A stretch of 64,000 nt of DNA from Hyphomicrobiales bacterium. Its GTDB lineage: Bacteria; Pseudomonadota; Alphaproteobacteria; Rhizobiales; Rhizobiaceae. Both the position numbers and the translations under genes were made by a program. Under the pieces are notes generated by a model. That model ran no database searches. It was not told the DNA's origin and saw only the letters and a program-made list of their open reading frames with translations. Every line of letters begins with the position of its first letter. Position 1 is the first letter of the stretch. The stretch lies in contig UCEY01000009.1 in assembly GCA_900471605.1 (NCBI GenBank), positions 285,559 through 349,558 on the forward strand, written 5' to 3'. This document shows, in pieces, positions 16,223 through 25,858 of the stretch.

Positions 16223-16249
16223 TGTCGGATATCGTCCCGGCCAAACGTC
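16223..16249 (+). promoter_or_regulatory. Putative ECF42-type promoter of the SRPBCC gene
   Basis: TGTCGG (16223-16228), 17 bases, CGTC (16246-16249), then CTA. The SRPBCC start codon is 51 bases downstream. Sequence and spacing are identical to the motifs before the DGPF/sigma operon and the VOC gene. Confidence 0.65.
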
Positions 16250-16300
16250 CTAGATTCAGCATCGCATGAGATGTCTAGTGAAACCCGAGGGAGACCGACA

Positions 16301-16771
16301 ATGACCGCCAATACCGCCAAGCACGCATTGCAGATCGTTCGCGAGATGAACGTGCCGGCCGACAAGCTCTTCAAGGCGTGGACCACGCCGGAACGGATGG
16401 GCGAATGGTTCTGCCCGCTGCCTTGGAAGGTGACGGAAGCCCGGATGGATGTGCGCGCCGGCGGCTCCAGCTATATTCTGATGGAAGGCCCGAACGGCGA
16501 GAAGATCCCTAATTACGGGATCTACCTGGAAGTGGTGCCGAACAGAAAGCTCGTGTTCACCGACGCTTATACCAGCGCCTGGGTGCCGTCGGAAAAGCCG
16601 TTCATGACGGCTGTCGTCGAATTCGAAGACCTCGGCAGCGGCCGCACGAAATATACTGCGACGGCCTATCACTGGAGCGAGGAAGACAAGAACGCCCACG
16701 ATCAGATGGGCTTTACCGTCGGCTGGGGGATCGTCGCCGACCAGCTGGAACAGGTCGCCAAGACTTTCTAG
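16301..16771 (+). CDS. SRPBCC (AHSA1-type) ligand-binding protein
   Basis: A 156-aa START/Bet v1-like protein of the AHSA1 group. Typical segments are IVREMNVPADKLFKAWTTPERMGEWFCP near the start, the middle strands GGSSYILMEGPNGEKIPNYGIYLEVVPNRKLVFTDAY, and the C-terminal helix MGFTVGWGIVADQLEQVAKTF. Such proteins bind hydrophobic ligands and often sit in ECF-controlled stress sets. GAGGGAGA before 16301 supports the start. The ECF42-like motif upstream suggests control by the neighbouring sigma factor. Confidence 0.92.
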   Translation: MTANTAKHALQIVREMNVPADKLFKAWTTPERMGEWFCPLPWKVTEARMDVRAGGSSYILMEGPNGEKIPNYGIYLEVVPNRKLVFTDAYTSAWVPSEKPFMTAVVEFEDLGSGRTKYTATAYHWSEEDKNAHDQMGFTVGWGIVADQLEQVAKTF

Positions 16772-16779
16772 AAACATGC

Positions 16780-16804
16780 GCCGCCCGGGTCCGGCTCGGG
16801 CGGC
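16780..16804 (+). terminator. Hairpin after the SRPBCC gene
   Basis: GCCGCCCG (16780-16787) pairs with CGGGCGGC (16797-16804) around a 9-base loop, followed by CTTGCCTT. It lies nine bases past the stop and between convergent genes. Confidence 0.5.
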
Positions 16805-16884
16805 CTTGCCTTAAAGCGCTTTCGAGATCGATTCAAAAGGCTGGCGGAAGTCCTTGAAAGCGGAATCGAATTCGGTTGTGCCCA

Positions 16885-18255
16885 TCACCGGGTGCCGGGA
16901 CGCCGGATCACCGAGGAACGGGGTTCCTCTTCCGCTGGCTGAGGGATGAGAGCTTCCGGTATCGTCAGGCTCGAATAGACGCGGTTGCGGCCGTTCTTCT
17001 TCGCCATGTAGAGAAGCTGGTCGGCGGCGTTGAGCTGGTTGCCGAAGGTCTCGCGCTCCTCCATCTCCATGACGCCGATGGAGATCGTCACCGAAATGCT
17101 CTTGTCCAGCAGCGCGATGCTGGTCGCCTGAACTCTGGCGCGTATCTGTTCGCAGAACGAATGGGCCTGGAAGGCGTTGGTATCCTTCATGTAGATCGCG
17201 AACTCCTCGCCGCCGAGGCGGGCGGCGAGATAACGGTTGCCGGCGGTCATCTCGCTCAGGATGCCGGCGAGCCGCTTCAGGACCTGGTCGCCGGCCTCGT
17301 GGCCATAGGTGTCGTTGACGAACTTGAAATGGTCGATGTCGAGGATCGCGACCGCGTCGTTTGCCGGTGCGGGCTTCAGGGCCGGGTTCTTCTCGAAGAA
17401 GAAGCGGCGGTTGGCGAGACCCGTCAGATGGTCCCTTTCCGCCAGGTAACGCAGCCGCTTGATCTGGGTCAGCGTTTCGACGTTGTTGTCTATGCGGCAT
17501 TGCAGCTCTTCGGGGACGAAGGGCCGGTAGATGAAGTCCGACGCGCCGGCCTTGAGGAAGCTCGCGGAAAGGCCGCGGTCGGACGAAGACGAAACGCCGA
17601 TGATGCGCAGCTCGTCCGAAGGGCGGGTCGCGCGAATGCGCCTCGTCAGCTCGTGTCCGTCCATGTCGGGCATGTTGTAGTCGGTGATGACCAGTTCGAT
17701 CGACGGGTTCTCGGCAAGCATGTCCAGTGCCTCCTTGCCGGAAAGCGCTTCGAGGACACGGAAGTTCTGCCGCTGCATGATCTCGACCAGACCGGAGCGG
17801 GCCCATCTCGCGTCGTCGACGACGAGAACGGAAAAGGCGCTGTTGGTCAGGATGCGGTTCACGGTCCTGACGACCGTATCGACCGTCCTGTTGTCGGTCT
17901 TGACGATATAGTCGATGATCTTCCGCTCGGTATAGCGGACGGCGGTCTCCGTTTCGGAGGTTGCCGTGAAGACGATTGTCGGAACCGCATATTCGGCGAG
18001 CAGGGCGAGGATCTCGCCGTTGGGCGCATCAGGCAGGTTGAGGCCGGTCAGGGCCAGAGTGAACTTCTGCCCCGCCAGCAGCATGCGAGCCTGATCGAGG
18101 GTCGCGCAGCAGAAGGTTCTGCCGGCGGTCTCCCGCTCCAGCCGCTGCCGCAGCAGAGCCGAAAGGGCGGCGGAATCCTCCACGATGAGAATGTCATTCG
18201 ATGATTGCAGGTTCGGAGCGTCCGAGTCCGGCCGATTTCCGGTGCTGTCATCCAT
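16885..18255 (-). CDS. Diguanylate cyclase response regulator (REC-REC-GGDEF)
   Basis: A 456-aa cytoplasmic protein with PleD-like layout. Receiver 1 (about 20-135) has the acidic pair E26/D27 but Gly71 where the phospho-accepting Asp belongs (ALTGLNLPD). Receiver 2 (about 141-260) has D147/D148 and the acceptor D192 (VITDYNMPDMDG) but Arg244 replaces the conserved Lys (YRPF). The C-terminal domain has GGEEF at 348-352, so it should make cyclic di-GMP. The RxxD product-inhibition site is absent (GNRY at 339-342). No cognate kinase is adjacent. Confidence 0.93.
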   Translation of the reverse strand: MDDSTGNRPDSDAPNLQSSNDILIVEDSAALSALLRQRLERETAGRTFCCATLDQARMLLAGQKFTLALTGLNLPDAPNGEILALLAEYAVPTIVFTATSETETAVRYTERKIIDYIVKTDNRTVDTVVRTVNRILTNSAFSVLVVDDARWARSGLVEIMQRQNFRVLEALSGKEALDMLAENPSIELVITDYNMPDMDGHELTRRIRATRPSDELRIIGVSSSSDRGLSASFLKAGASDFIYRPFVPEELQCRIDNNVETLTQIKRLRYLAERDHLTGLANRRFFFEKNPALKPAPANDAVAILDIDHFKFVNDTYGHEAGDQVLKRLAGILSEMTAGNRYLAARLGGEEFAIYMKDTNAFQAHSFCEQIRARVQATSIALLDKSISVTISIGVMEMEERETFGNQLNAADQLLYMAKKNGRNRVYSSLTIPEALIPQPAEEEPRSSVIRRPGTR

Positions 18256-18504
18256 TCGATTTGCCTAAACTGTTGTTCCTGTTGGCCGGGGAGATTATCG
18301 CGGAGGGATTACCATTCTCTTAGGTCTTAAACCTATATTTGTGCCCGAAATCTCGCAGTCCCGTGCGGGTTGCCAAGCTGTGGCCGGCGATTGCCTGTGA
18401 CCCGCACCTATCCATTCCATCGAACGATGCCTTCGAAAGAATAGTATTTGCGCCTGATATGCCCAATAACTATCTGACGGGCATCAACGAATGGAATTTG
18501 GAAG

Positions 18505-19548
18505 ATGGAACTCGGGCTTCACACTTTTGGCGATGTCGATGCCGCAGCGCCGGACAAGGGCGCGGAAGGCGCAAGGCGGATCAAGGATCTCCTGGAGGAG
18601 ATCGCGCTTGCCGACCAGGTGGGGCTCGATGTCTTCGGGCTCGGCGAACACCACCGTCCGGACTATGTGATCTCGTCGCCTTCGACGGTGCTTGCGGCCG
18701 CGGCTGCGATCACCAAAAACATCCGGCTGACCAGTGCCGTCTCGGTTCTGTCGTCCGACGATCCGGTGCGGGTCTTCCAGCAGTTCTCGACGGTCGACCT
18801 GATCTCCAACGGCCGGGCGGAGATCATGGCGGGCCGCGGCTCGTTCATCGAATCCTACCCGCTGTTCGGCTACGATCTCGGCGATTATGACGAGCTGTTC
18901 ACCGAAAAGCTCGACCTGCTGCTCGCCATCCGCGACGAGGAAGTGGTCACCTGGCAGGGCGAAAAACGCGCGCCGATCAACGGCCGCGGCGTCTATCCGC
19001 GTCCGCTGCAGAAGGAGCTGCCGATCTGGATCGCCGTCGGCGGCACGCCGCAATCGGTGGCGCGGGCAGGGGCCATGGGCCTGCCGCTCGCGGTCGCCAT
19101 CATCGGCGGCGAATATCCGCGCTTCGCGCCCTTCTTCAATCTCTACCGCGAGGCGGCGCGGCGCGCCGGCCAGGATCCGGCAAAACTCAAGACCAGCATC
19201 AACGTGCATGGCTTCATCGCCGACACGACGCAGGCCGCTGCCGACCAGTTCTACGGTCCGCAGGCCGAGGTGATGAACCGCATCGGCCGCGAGCGCGGCT
19301 GGGGCCCGACCAACCGGGCGCATTTCGACGAGGCGCGATCGAAGCTCGGCAATCTCTTCCTCGGCGAGCCGGAACTGGTGGCCGAAAAGATCGTCGCCGC
19401 GCATCAGGTCTTCGGCGTGGACCGGTTCCTGCTGCAGATGGCGATCGGGCCGATGCCGCACGCGCAGGTGATGCGCGGCATCGAACTCTACGGCACGAAA
19501 GTCGCGCCTCTCGTCAGAAAAGAACTGGGATCGGCAGAAAAGAATTGA
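18505..19548 (+). CDS. LLM-class flavin-dependent oxidoreductase
   Basis: A 347-aa bacterial-luciferase-like monooxygenase with a TIM-barrel fold. Typical signals are [22 protein letters not shown] near residue 47, the non-proline cis-peptide region, [35 protein letters not shown], and [17 protein letters not shown] near 178-194. The FMN-binding loop is present but the substrate cannot be told. The start at 18505 follows TTGGAAG. It lies 67 bases upstream of map, perhaps cotranscribed. Confidence 0.93.
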   Translation: MELGLHTFGDVDAAAPDKGAEGARRIKDLLEEIALADQVGLDVFGLGEHHRPDYVISSPSTVLAAAAAITKNIRLTSAVSVLSSDDPVRVFQQFSTVDLISNGRAEIMAGRGSFIESYPLFGYDLGDYDELFTEKLDLLLAIRDEEVVTWQGEKRAPINGRGVYPRPLQKELPIWIAVGGTPQSVARAGAMGLPLAVAIIGGEYPRFAPFFNLYREAARRAGQDPAKLKTSINVHGFIADTTQAAADQFYGPQAEVMNRIGRERGWGPTNRAHFDEARSKLGNLFLGEPELVAEKIVAAHQVFGVDRFLLQMAIGPMPHAQVMRGIELYGTKVAPLVRKELGSAEKN

Positions 19549-19615
19549 CGGGCCCGGCCGATGGCGCGAAACCGGCCGCCTGATCGAGTTTCGACGCGTT
19601 AGGATAAGGCAGACC

Positions 19616-20371
19616 ATGGTTATCTCCACCGAGGACGAACTGGCCAAGCTGAAGGATATCGGCAGGCTTTGCGCGCAGGCGATGGAGATGATGGCGAAGT
19701 CGCTGGAGCCGGGTATCACCACCCGCGAGCTCGACGCGATCGGCCGCAAGTTCCTCGAGGAGAACGGCGCGCAGTCGGCACCGGAAACCTGCTATCAGTT
19801 TCCCGGAGCCACCTGCATCAGCGTCAACGAGGAAGTCGCCCATGGCATTCCGGGCGATCGGGTGATCCAGGCGGGCGATCTCGTCAATATCGACGTGTCG
19901 GCGGTCAAGGACGGTTTCTTCGGCGATACGGGCGCCTCCTACGCGGTGCCGCCGGTAAAGCGCGAGATCGAGAAACTCTGCCGCGACGGCCGCCGGGCAC
20001 TCTGGACCGGGCTGCAGCAGGTGAAGGCGGGCAAGCCGCTGTCCGGCATCGGCAATGCGATCGGCACGTTTGCCAAGAAGAACCGCTATACGCTGATCAC
20101 CAATCTTTCGAGCCACGGCATCGGGCTGACGCTGCATGACGAGCCGAAGGAAATCCCGACCTGGCCGGACCGCCATGAGACGCGTTCGATGGAAGACGGG
20201 CTGGTGTTCACCGTCGAGCCCTTCCTGTCGCTCGGCGCCAACTGGGCCGAGGACGGGGACAACGGCGATCCCTGGACGCTCTACAGCGACCCGAAGGCAC
20301 CGACGGTACAATACGAGCATACGATCGTCGCGACCCGCAACGGGCCGCTGATCCTCACTCTCGCGGATTGA
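19616..20371 (+). CDS. map: Methionine aminopeptidase, type I
   Basis: Removes N-terminal methionine from new proteins in the cytoplasm (251 aa). The five metal ligands of the pita-bread fold are visible: Asp in VNIDVS, Asp in FGDTG, His in SSHGIGL, Glu in FTVEPF and Glu in QYEHT. HGIPG near residue 80 carries the catalytic His. The region between the last ligands has an acidic insertion (WAEDGDNGDPW). Alphaproteobacteria often carry more than one map, so this need not be the essential copy. Confidence 0.95.
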   Translation: MVISTEDELAKLKDIGRLCAQAMEMMAKSLEPGITTRELDAIGRKFLEENGAQSAPETCYQFPGATCISVNEEVAHGIPGDRVIQAGDLVNIDVSAVKDGFFGDTGASYAVPPVKREIEKLCRDGRRALWTGLQQVKAGKPLSGIGNAIGTFAKKNRYTLITNLSSHGIGLTLHDEPKEIPTWPDRHETRSMEDGLVFTVEPFLSLGANWAEDGDNGDPWTLYSDPKAPTVQYEHTIVATRNGPLILTLAD

Positions 20372-20401
20372 GCGGAGACCGCTGCCGTACCGGCAGTTGG
20401 G

Positions 20402-20617
20402 TCAGTTGTGTTTGGTGCCGCGCGACGCGGGAGCGACGCGGTCATAGAACGCGTCGGTGCGCTCCGTCTGGAGGTTTCCGAGCATCTGGCGCGTATGGAC
20501 GCGCGCCGCGCTTTGCAGCAACTGCGCAAAAGCGGCGTAACCGACAGAGTCGGCCTGGCGAAGCTGGGCGATCAAGGGATCGACGAGCACTTCGGATAGG
20601 GTAAGGTCATGTTCCAT
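20402..20617 (-). CDS. Small conserved hypothetical protein
   Basis: A 71-aa soluble protein, mostly helical (LSEVLVDPLIAQLRQADSVGYAAFAQLLQSAARVH). GGAGG seven bases before the ATG at 20617 favours that start over the ATG six bases upstream. No domain recognised. It faces map convergently and is divergent from the MFS transporter. Confidence 0.6.
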   Translation of the reverse strand: MEHDLTLSEVLVDPLIAQLRQADSVGYAAFAQLLQSAARVHTRQMLGNLQTERTDAFYDRVAPASRGTKHN

Positions 20618-20818
20618 GCGCATGCCTCCGCGCCCCGATGGCGATGGTCGAGACATTGTCCCGCATTCATGTCAGCAGCAAGACGGTTTCGTTAATGCGC
20701 TGCACCAATTCGTTTCCGCATATGCGCGATCACGTATATATGAACGATCATTCCGCTGCATCGCTGCGATGAAAATTCCTGATTTGCCGCAGTCCGCCCC
20801 GGCTGCGATAACCGTCCC

Positions 20819-22006
20819 ATGCTGCAGATCAATACGAGCTATTCCGGCCGCCCCCTGCTGATCGGTTTCGCCGGCTCCATCGCCATGGCGGCAGCGATGG
20901 GTTTCGGGCGCTTCGTCTATACGCCGATCCTGCCCGGCATGATGACCGGCATCCCGCTTTCGGCGGCCGATGCAGGTTATATCGCGGCGGGCAATTTCGC
21001 GGGTTATCTCGCGGGTGCCATCCTCTCGGCCTATGGCTGGGCGGCCGGGCGCGAACGGCAGGTGGCGCTGGGCGGGCTTCTGGCGACCGCGATCCTGCTC
21101 GCCGCCATGGCGGTGACGGAATCCGTCGTCGCTTTCATCGTCATCCGGTTTCTGGCGGGCGTGGCGAGCGCGCTCGCGATGATCTTCACCTCGTCGATCG
21201 TGCTGCCCTACGCGGTCGGCCGCGACAATGTGAACGTCCTGCATTTCGGCGGCGTCGGGCTCGGCATCGCTTTGTCCTCGGCGCTGGTCTTCGCCGTCAA
21301 CGCGATGTCGGGCGCCAATTCGCTCGGTTGGGCGCATGGCTGGCAGCTGAACTGGCTCGCCGGTGCGGCGATCGTGTTCGTGGTGTTCGGCATCGTCGCC
21401 CGGATCCTGCCGAGACAGGCGGTCGGCACCGGTTCGGTGGTCGAGCCGCCGCTTGTCTGGAGCAGGCCGCTGGTGCTGCTCACCGCCTCCTACGGCCTGT
21501 TCGGTTTCGGTTACGTGATCACCGCGACCTTCCTCGTCACCATCGCGCGGATGGGGAATGCCGGGCCGATCGTCGAATTCCTCGCCTGGTTCCTGACCGG
21601 CTCGGCGGCGGCCGTCTCGCTGATGCTCTGGCGGCCGGTAGTCAACCGTTTCGGGCTGGCCAAGGCCTATGCCGCGGCGCTTGGCCTGCAGACGGTCGGC
21701 GTGCTCGGTTCGGTCGCGCTGCCGCCGACATCAGGCGCGATTGCCGGCGGGTTGCTGCTCGGCATCACCTTCATGGTGATCACCGCCTATGGCCTCCAGA
21801 TCGGCCGGAAACTGTCGCCTGAAAGCCCGCGCCGGGCGCTGGCCTCCGCCACCGCCGCCTTCGGCACCGGCCAGATCATCGGCCCGCTGGTGGCCGGCTG
21901 GATCGCTCAGGGGAGCGGCAGTTTCGTCGCCCCGACCCTGATTGCCGCGGCGGCACTCGTGGTCTGCGTTCTCCTCGCACTGCCGGTTGCGCGCAGCGCT
22001 TCCTAA
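20819..22006 (+). CDS. MFS transporter, YbfB/YjiJ family
   Basis: A 395-aa inner-membrane transporter with about 12 hydrophobic helices. MGFGRFVYTPILPGM near residues 27-41 is the signature of the YbfB/YjiJ group, and the central loop (ILPRQAVGTGSVVEPP) separates two six-helix halves. Substrate unknown. The start at 20819 lacks a good Shine-Dalgarno. The 200-base upstream gap holds the palindrome CGCATATGCG (20717-20726) and an AT-rich TATATATG tract that may be its promoter region. Confidence 0.9.
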   Translation: MLQINTSYSGRPLLIGFAGSIAMAAAMGFGRFVYTPILPGMMTGIPLSAADAGYIAAGNFAGYLAGAILSAYGWAAGRERQVALGGLLATAILLAAMAVTESVVAFIVIRFLAGVASALAMIFTSSIVLPYAVGRDNVNVLHFGGVGLGIALSSALVFAVNAMSGANSLGWAHGWQLNWLAGAAIVFVVFGIVARILPRQAVGTGSVVEPPLVWSRPLVLLTASYGLFGFGYVITATFLVTIARMGNAGPIVEFLAWFLTGSAAAVSLMLWRPVVNRFGLAKAYAAALGLQTVGVLGSVALPPTSGAIAGGLLLGITFMVITAYGLQIGRKLSPESPRRALASATAAFGTGQIIGPLVAGWIAQGSGSFVAPTLIAAAALVVCVLLALPVARSAS

Positions 22007-22135
22007 TAATCCCGTGGTTACAATTGCGTAACAAAGCGGCGCGGCCATTGCCGCCCCCTTGGAACTGCCTTAGTTTCCGGCTCAACAGTCGTTTCCGACA
22101 TCCCGCCGACTCGAACTCAGGAAAGCCAAAGCTCC

Positions 22136-23404
22136 GTGTTCCACTCCTTCTTTCCAAAACCGAAACTGTTCTTCATTTCCGCCTTCCTCTGGGCCGTTGT
22201 GGTTATAGGATCTTGGTATGCCGGTGGGAACGCAATCGGTCCAGCCCTTGGCTTTGCTCCGCGCGATGCCAGTGCCGAAGTGGACGTCTCGCTTTTCTGG
22301 TCCGGACCGTTCCTCTGGTTCTATGTCTACTACGTCGTCGCAACCGCGATCTTTGCTGCCTTCTGGTTCTCGTATGCGCCCCACCGGTGGCAAAACTGGT
22401 CCGTGCTGGGCACCGCGCTGATCGTCTTCGTTACCTATTTTTCCGTGCAGGTGAGCGTTGCGTTCAATGCCTGGTATGGGCCGTATTATGATCTTCTTCA
22501 AAGAGCCATGGCGAAAACCGCCCCTGTAACGGTGGAAGAACTCTATACCGGGCTTTTGGGGATCACCGGCATCGCTTTTGTCTCGATTACCGTCAGCGTG
22601 CTGAACCTGTTCTTCGTCAGTCACTATATCTTCCGTTGGCGCACGGCGATGAACGACTTCTACATGGCCAACTGGTCGAAGCTGCGCCATATCGAGGGGG
22701 CTTCACAGCGTGTGCAGGAAGACACGATGCGCTTTTCCTTGACCGTCGAAGGGCTGGGTGTCGGTTTCGTCAGGGCGATCATGACGCTGATCGCCTTCAT
22801 GCCGGTACTTTTTACGTTTTCAAACACGATCAACGAGCTGCCCATAATCGGTGAAGTCCCGCATGCATTGGTCTGGGCGGCAGTGTTGTGGGCACTTTTT
22901 GGGACGGCGTTTTTGGCGCTGGTCGGCATCAAACTGCCAGGCCTCGAATTCCGCAACCAGCGTGTGGAGGCCGCCTTCCGCAAGGAGCTGGTTTATGGCG
23001 AAGACCATGAGGATCGGGCCCAGCCGGCGACCGTTGCGGAGCTTTTCGGCAATGTCCGGAAAAATTATTTCCGGCTTTATTTCCATTATCTCTATTTCAA
23101 CATCGCCCGCTTCTTCTACCTGCGCGCGGACGACCTCTACAGCCTCCTCGTACTGATCCCGTCGATTGCCGCCGGGAAAGTTACCTTCGGCCTTTTCACG
23201 CAGGTCGGTAATGTCTTCGACCAGGTGCGGGGGTCGTTCCAGTACCTCATCAATGCCTGGACGACGATCGTCGAACTGATTTCGATCTATAAACGCCTCA
23301 AGGCCTTCGAAGCGGTGATCTACGATGAGCCGTTGCCGACCATCGACCAGCATTACCTGGAGCGCGAAGCCGAAGCGGGCGAGATCGCAGCCGACCGGCC
23401 GTAG
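22136..23404 (+). CDS. bacA: Peptide transporter BacA (SbmA/BacA family)
   Basis: A 422-aa inner-membrane proton-driven importer of peptides such as proline-rich and nodule-specific cysteine-rich peptides; in Sinorhizobium it is needed for bacteroid survival and affects lipid A very-long-chain fatty acid. The opening [18 protein letters not shown], the conserved [13 protein letters not shown] near 178-190, [10 protein letters not shown] near 201-210 and the C-terminal [10 protein letters not shown] are typical. Start is GTG at 22136 behind GGAAAG. About seven membrane segments. GC appears slightly lower than its neighbours. Confidence 0.93.
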   Translation: MFHSFFPKPKLFFISAFLWAVVVIGSWYAGGNAIGPALGFAPRDASAEVDVSLFWSGPFLWFYVYYVVATAIFAAFWFSYAPHRWQNWSVLGTALIVFVTYFSVQVSVAFNAWYGPYYDLLQRAMAKTAPVTVEELYTGLLGITGIAFVSITVSVLNLFFVSHYIFRWRTAMNDFYMANWSKLRHIEGASQRVQEDTMRFSLTVEGLGVGFVRAIMTLIAFMPVLFTFSNTINELPIIGEVPHALVWAAVLWALFGTAFLALVGIKLPGLEFRNQRVEAAFRKELVYGEDHEDRAQPATVAELFGNVRKNYFRLYFHYLYFNIARFFYLRADDLYSLLVLIPSIAAGKVTFGLFTQVGNVFDQVRGSFQYLINAWTTIVELISIYKRLKAFEAVIYDEPLPTIDQHYLEREAEAGEIAADRP

Positions 23405-23904
23405 TCACCGCCATTGACAACAAGCACCCTTGGCCGCGCCGGACGTCACTCCGGCGCGGTTTTGGTTTGGGAATGGGGCAGGCGGGGTATTCCAAGGTAT
23501 TGGGTATTCAGGTTTTCCACCTGCCCCGACCGTTTCCTGCAGTTTTGCGGGACTTGTCAGTTCCCGTTGCGCCACGTTCGACAGCCATCACCGAAAACCG
23601 GGGTCCGAAAACCCTTGGCGGAGGCCGGTTCGCGAACCCGGTTTCCCATCCGATGACGGGGCGATTATGGGATGGTTTCGGAGAGGCGGGGATGAATGGG
23701 GAAGTGAAAGCCGCTAAGGGCTTGATAGAGTTGGGCGGGTTTTTCATGGACGGGAGGAAACGTCCCCGACCTCCTGGCCGGAGGGACGTGACTACGAAGG
23801 GTCTTTCGCACGGCCGACGCGGCGCGGCTGGATTCCTGTGACAAGCACAGGAATGAGGGTGGACAGTCGATCTCCGGTTGCTTTTATGCAGCCAGAAGCC
23901 GCTC
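23405..23904. other. Intergenic region without a supported gene
   Basis: About 500 bases between convergent bacA and the polysaccharide deacetylase gene. Several short overlapping open frames exist on both strands, but none has a recognised domain or a good ribosome binding site. The right third contains a palindromic repeat (23832-23854). The rest may be decayed sequence or an undetected RNA. Confidence 0.45.
23832..23854. repeat. Short palindromic extragenic repeat
   Basis: ATTCCTGTG-ACAAG-CACAGGAAT, a perfect 9-bp stem with a 5-base loop, flanked by CTGG and GAGGG. This unit is familiar from intergenic regions of rhizobial genomes. It may also terminate bacA or the facing gene. Confidence 0.65.
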
Positions 23905-24903
23905 CTACAGCCCCGATGCCACCCGCGGTTTCTCCCGCTCGCGGATCAATCTGATCGCCTCCGAATAACTCACGCAGGCGACGTCCTCCCGGACGCAGAC
24001 ATCCGTCACCAGCCGTTCCATCGCCCGCCAATAGGCGCCGCCGTTCATCTCGACGAAATGCAGGCCGATCTGGAGCGGGATGCGGTCGCCGTCGTATTCC
24101 TTGTCGAAGGCGGCCTTGAAGGCGGAATAGGCGCGCTCCTCGAATTCGGCGGAACTGCTCGGATTGTCGATGCCGCCGGAATGGCGGATGAACAGGTTGT
24201 AGTCCATGGCGATGATCGGCCGATCGGAAGGGCCTTCCGGGATGAGCGGCAGACCGAAGCGGATGAGGCCGCCCTTCTGCTCCGGCATGGCGGGGCCCTT
24301 GGTGACGAGGCTGGCGTCATAACGGATGCCTGCCTGCCTTTCGGCCTCGACCAGGCCGGGGCTGGTGGAGAAATAGGGAGCGCGGAAACCGTTGATGCCG
24401 GTCGCGACGAAATCCTTCCAGCCTGCCGGTTCCTCCGATCCTGCGCCCGCCGTCTTCCAGGCATTGGTAAGCACATCGTGAAAGGTGGCGAATTCGGCGG
24501 TCCAATCGGCCGCCGTCCAGTCCTTGCCGTCGAAATGGCCGCAGGTATGGCTGGAAATATCGTGGCCTTCCAGATGCGCCTGCCAGACATGGCCGAGCCG
24601 TTCGCGGGCTTCCGCGGCGGTTTGGGCAAAACCGATATTCGACTTGCCCGGTTTCTCGTGCGGCCCCTGGTAGCTCCTGGCATTGGCCCGTTCGATGACC
24701 AGCGTGCAGGAGAGGAAATAGGTGAAATGGCCGTTGACGCGTTTGGCGAGGTCGCGGCTGCGCTGCCACAACGTGTTGGCGCCGGCGCCGTCGAAGGAGA
24801 CCATGACCAGCTGTTTCGGCTTGCCGGCGGTATTGTCGGCGGCCTCCGCCGCGATCGGGGCCGCAAGGAGACAGAAGGCGAAGGGAAAGGCAAGCGAATG
24901 CAT
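23905..24903 (-). CDS. Exported polysaccharide deacetylase family protein
   Basis: A 332-aa NodB-fold (carbohydrate esterase 4) protein with a signal peptide (residues 1-22, ending AAEA). VMVSFDGAGANTLW holds the catalytic-base Asp region, HDISSHTCGHFDG near 113-125 holds the metal-binding His pair, and GFRAPYFSTSPGLVEAERQAGIRYDASL is the Arg/Pro motif. The usual TFDDG of motif 1 is altered to SFDGAG, so activity is uncertain. AGGTG precedes the start. Substrate unknown; cell-wall or exopolysaccharide is likely from location. Confidence 0.87.
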   Translation of the reverse strand: MHSLAFPFAFCLLAAPIAAEAADNTAGKPKQLVMVSFDGAGANTLWQRSRDLAKRVNGHFTYFLSCTLVIERANARSYQGPHEKPGKSNIGFAQTAAEARERLGHVWQAHLEGHDISSHTCGHFDGKDWTAADWTAEFATFHDVLTNAWKTAGAGSEEPAGWKDFVATGINGFRAPYFSTSPGLVEAERQAGIRYDASLVTKGPAMPEQKGGLIRFGLPLIPEGPSDRPIIAMDYNLFIRHSGGIDNPSSSAEFEERAYSAFKAAFDKEYDGDRIPLQIGLHFVEMNGGAYWRAMERLVTDVCVREDVACVSYSEAIRLIREREKPRVASGL

Positions 24904-25154
24904 CGGGCACCTGAATCATGGCGAAAAGCAGCGGGCTTTGTGACCGCCGAATAAGGCGAAGCTTTGAACGGGTGGGGCGAAACGGCGATTCCCGCCGCAA
25001 GACCGTCAGGATGCATTTTCCCCTTACGCCTGCGGTCTTCACAAAACCGGCAGCCACTTTTGCGCGACAGACGTTAAGGGGGGCCTTACATCTCCGGGAA
25101 AATAGGCTAGAAGGCGCTTTTCCGCATGATGGGCCGGTTGGGCCGGAGACTTTG

Positions 25155-25826
25155 ATGGCGCAGGACGACGACAGTTTTATTCGCGAAGTGAACGAGGAAC
25201 TTCGCTCCGACCAGTTCAGGGGCGCATGGCAGCGTTACGGCCGGATCGTGATCGCGGTCGCCGTGCTGATCGTCGTCGGCACCGCCGCCTATCGCGGTTA
25301 CCAGTACTGGGACACGCATAATTCCTCGCAGTCCGGCGACCGTTTCCTGGCGGCCCTGAAGCTTGCTTCGGAAAACAAGAACGACGAGGCGCTTGCCGCA
25401 TTCGACGCGCTCGAAAAGAGCGGCACCGGCGCCTATCCCGTGCTCGCCAGGCTGCGTGCCGGTTCGGTGCAGCAGTCGAAGGGCGATGCGGCCGGCGCGA
25501 TCGCCACCTTCTCGGCGGTCGGCAAGGACGCCAAGGCGCCGCAGGCGATGCGTGACCTGGCCCGGATGCGCGCCGCATGGCTGCTGATCGACAACGGCAC
25601 CTATGAACAGGTGGCCGCAGAGGTGCAGCCGATGGCGGTGCCGGCCAATCCGCTCGCCAATTCCGCCCGCGAGGCGCTCGGCCTTGCCGCCTACAAGGCC
25701 GGCAAGATCGCGCAGGCCAAGGAATGGTTCCAGCAGATCGCCAACGATGCCTCTGCGCCGCGCAACGTCGCCAACCGCGCGCAGATCATGCTCGACAACA
25801 TCGCCTCTTCCGGCAAGGCGCCCTGA
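25155..25826 (+). CDS. YfgM-like tetratricopeptide membrane protein
   Basis: A 223-aa protein with a cytoplasmic N-terminus ([20 protein letters not shown]), one membrane anchor at about 31-49 ([19 protein letters not shown]), and a periplasmic TPR-like domain ([44 protein letters not shown]). This is the TPR_21/YfgM family, a periplasmic chaperone partner of SecYEG. In E. coli yfgM-bamB-der are adjacent; here der follows after 32 bases and bamB is missing between them. GGAG six bases before 25155 decides the start. Confidence 0.88.
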   Translation: MAQDDDSFIREVNEELRSDQFRGAWQRYGRIVIAVAVLIVVGTAAYRGYQYWDTHNSSQSGDRFLAALKLASENKNDEALAAFDALEKSGTGAYPVLARLRAGSVQQSKGDAAGAIATFSAVGKDAKAPQAMRDLARMRAAWLLIDNGTYEQVAAEVQPMAVPANPLANSAREALGLAAYKAGKIAQAKEWFQQIANDASAPRNVANRAQIMLDNIASSGKAP

Positions 25827-25858
25827 CGGTTTTCGCCCAGGGCTTTAAGGACAACAGA

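Noticed and set aside
23467..23841. 124-codon plus-strand frame after bacA
   Set aside because: No domain, no convincing ribosome binding site, overlaps other frames and a palindromic repeat.
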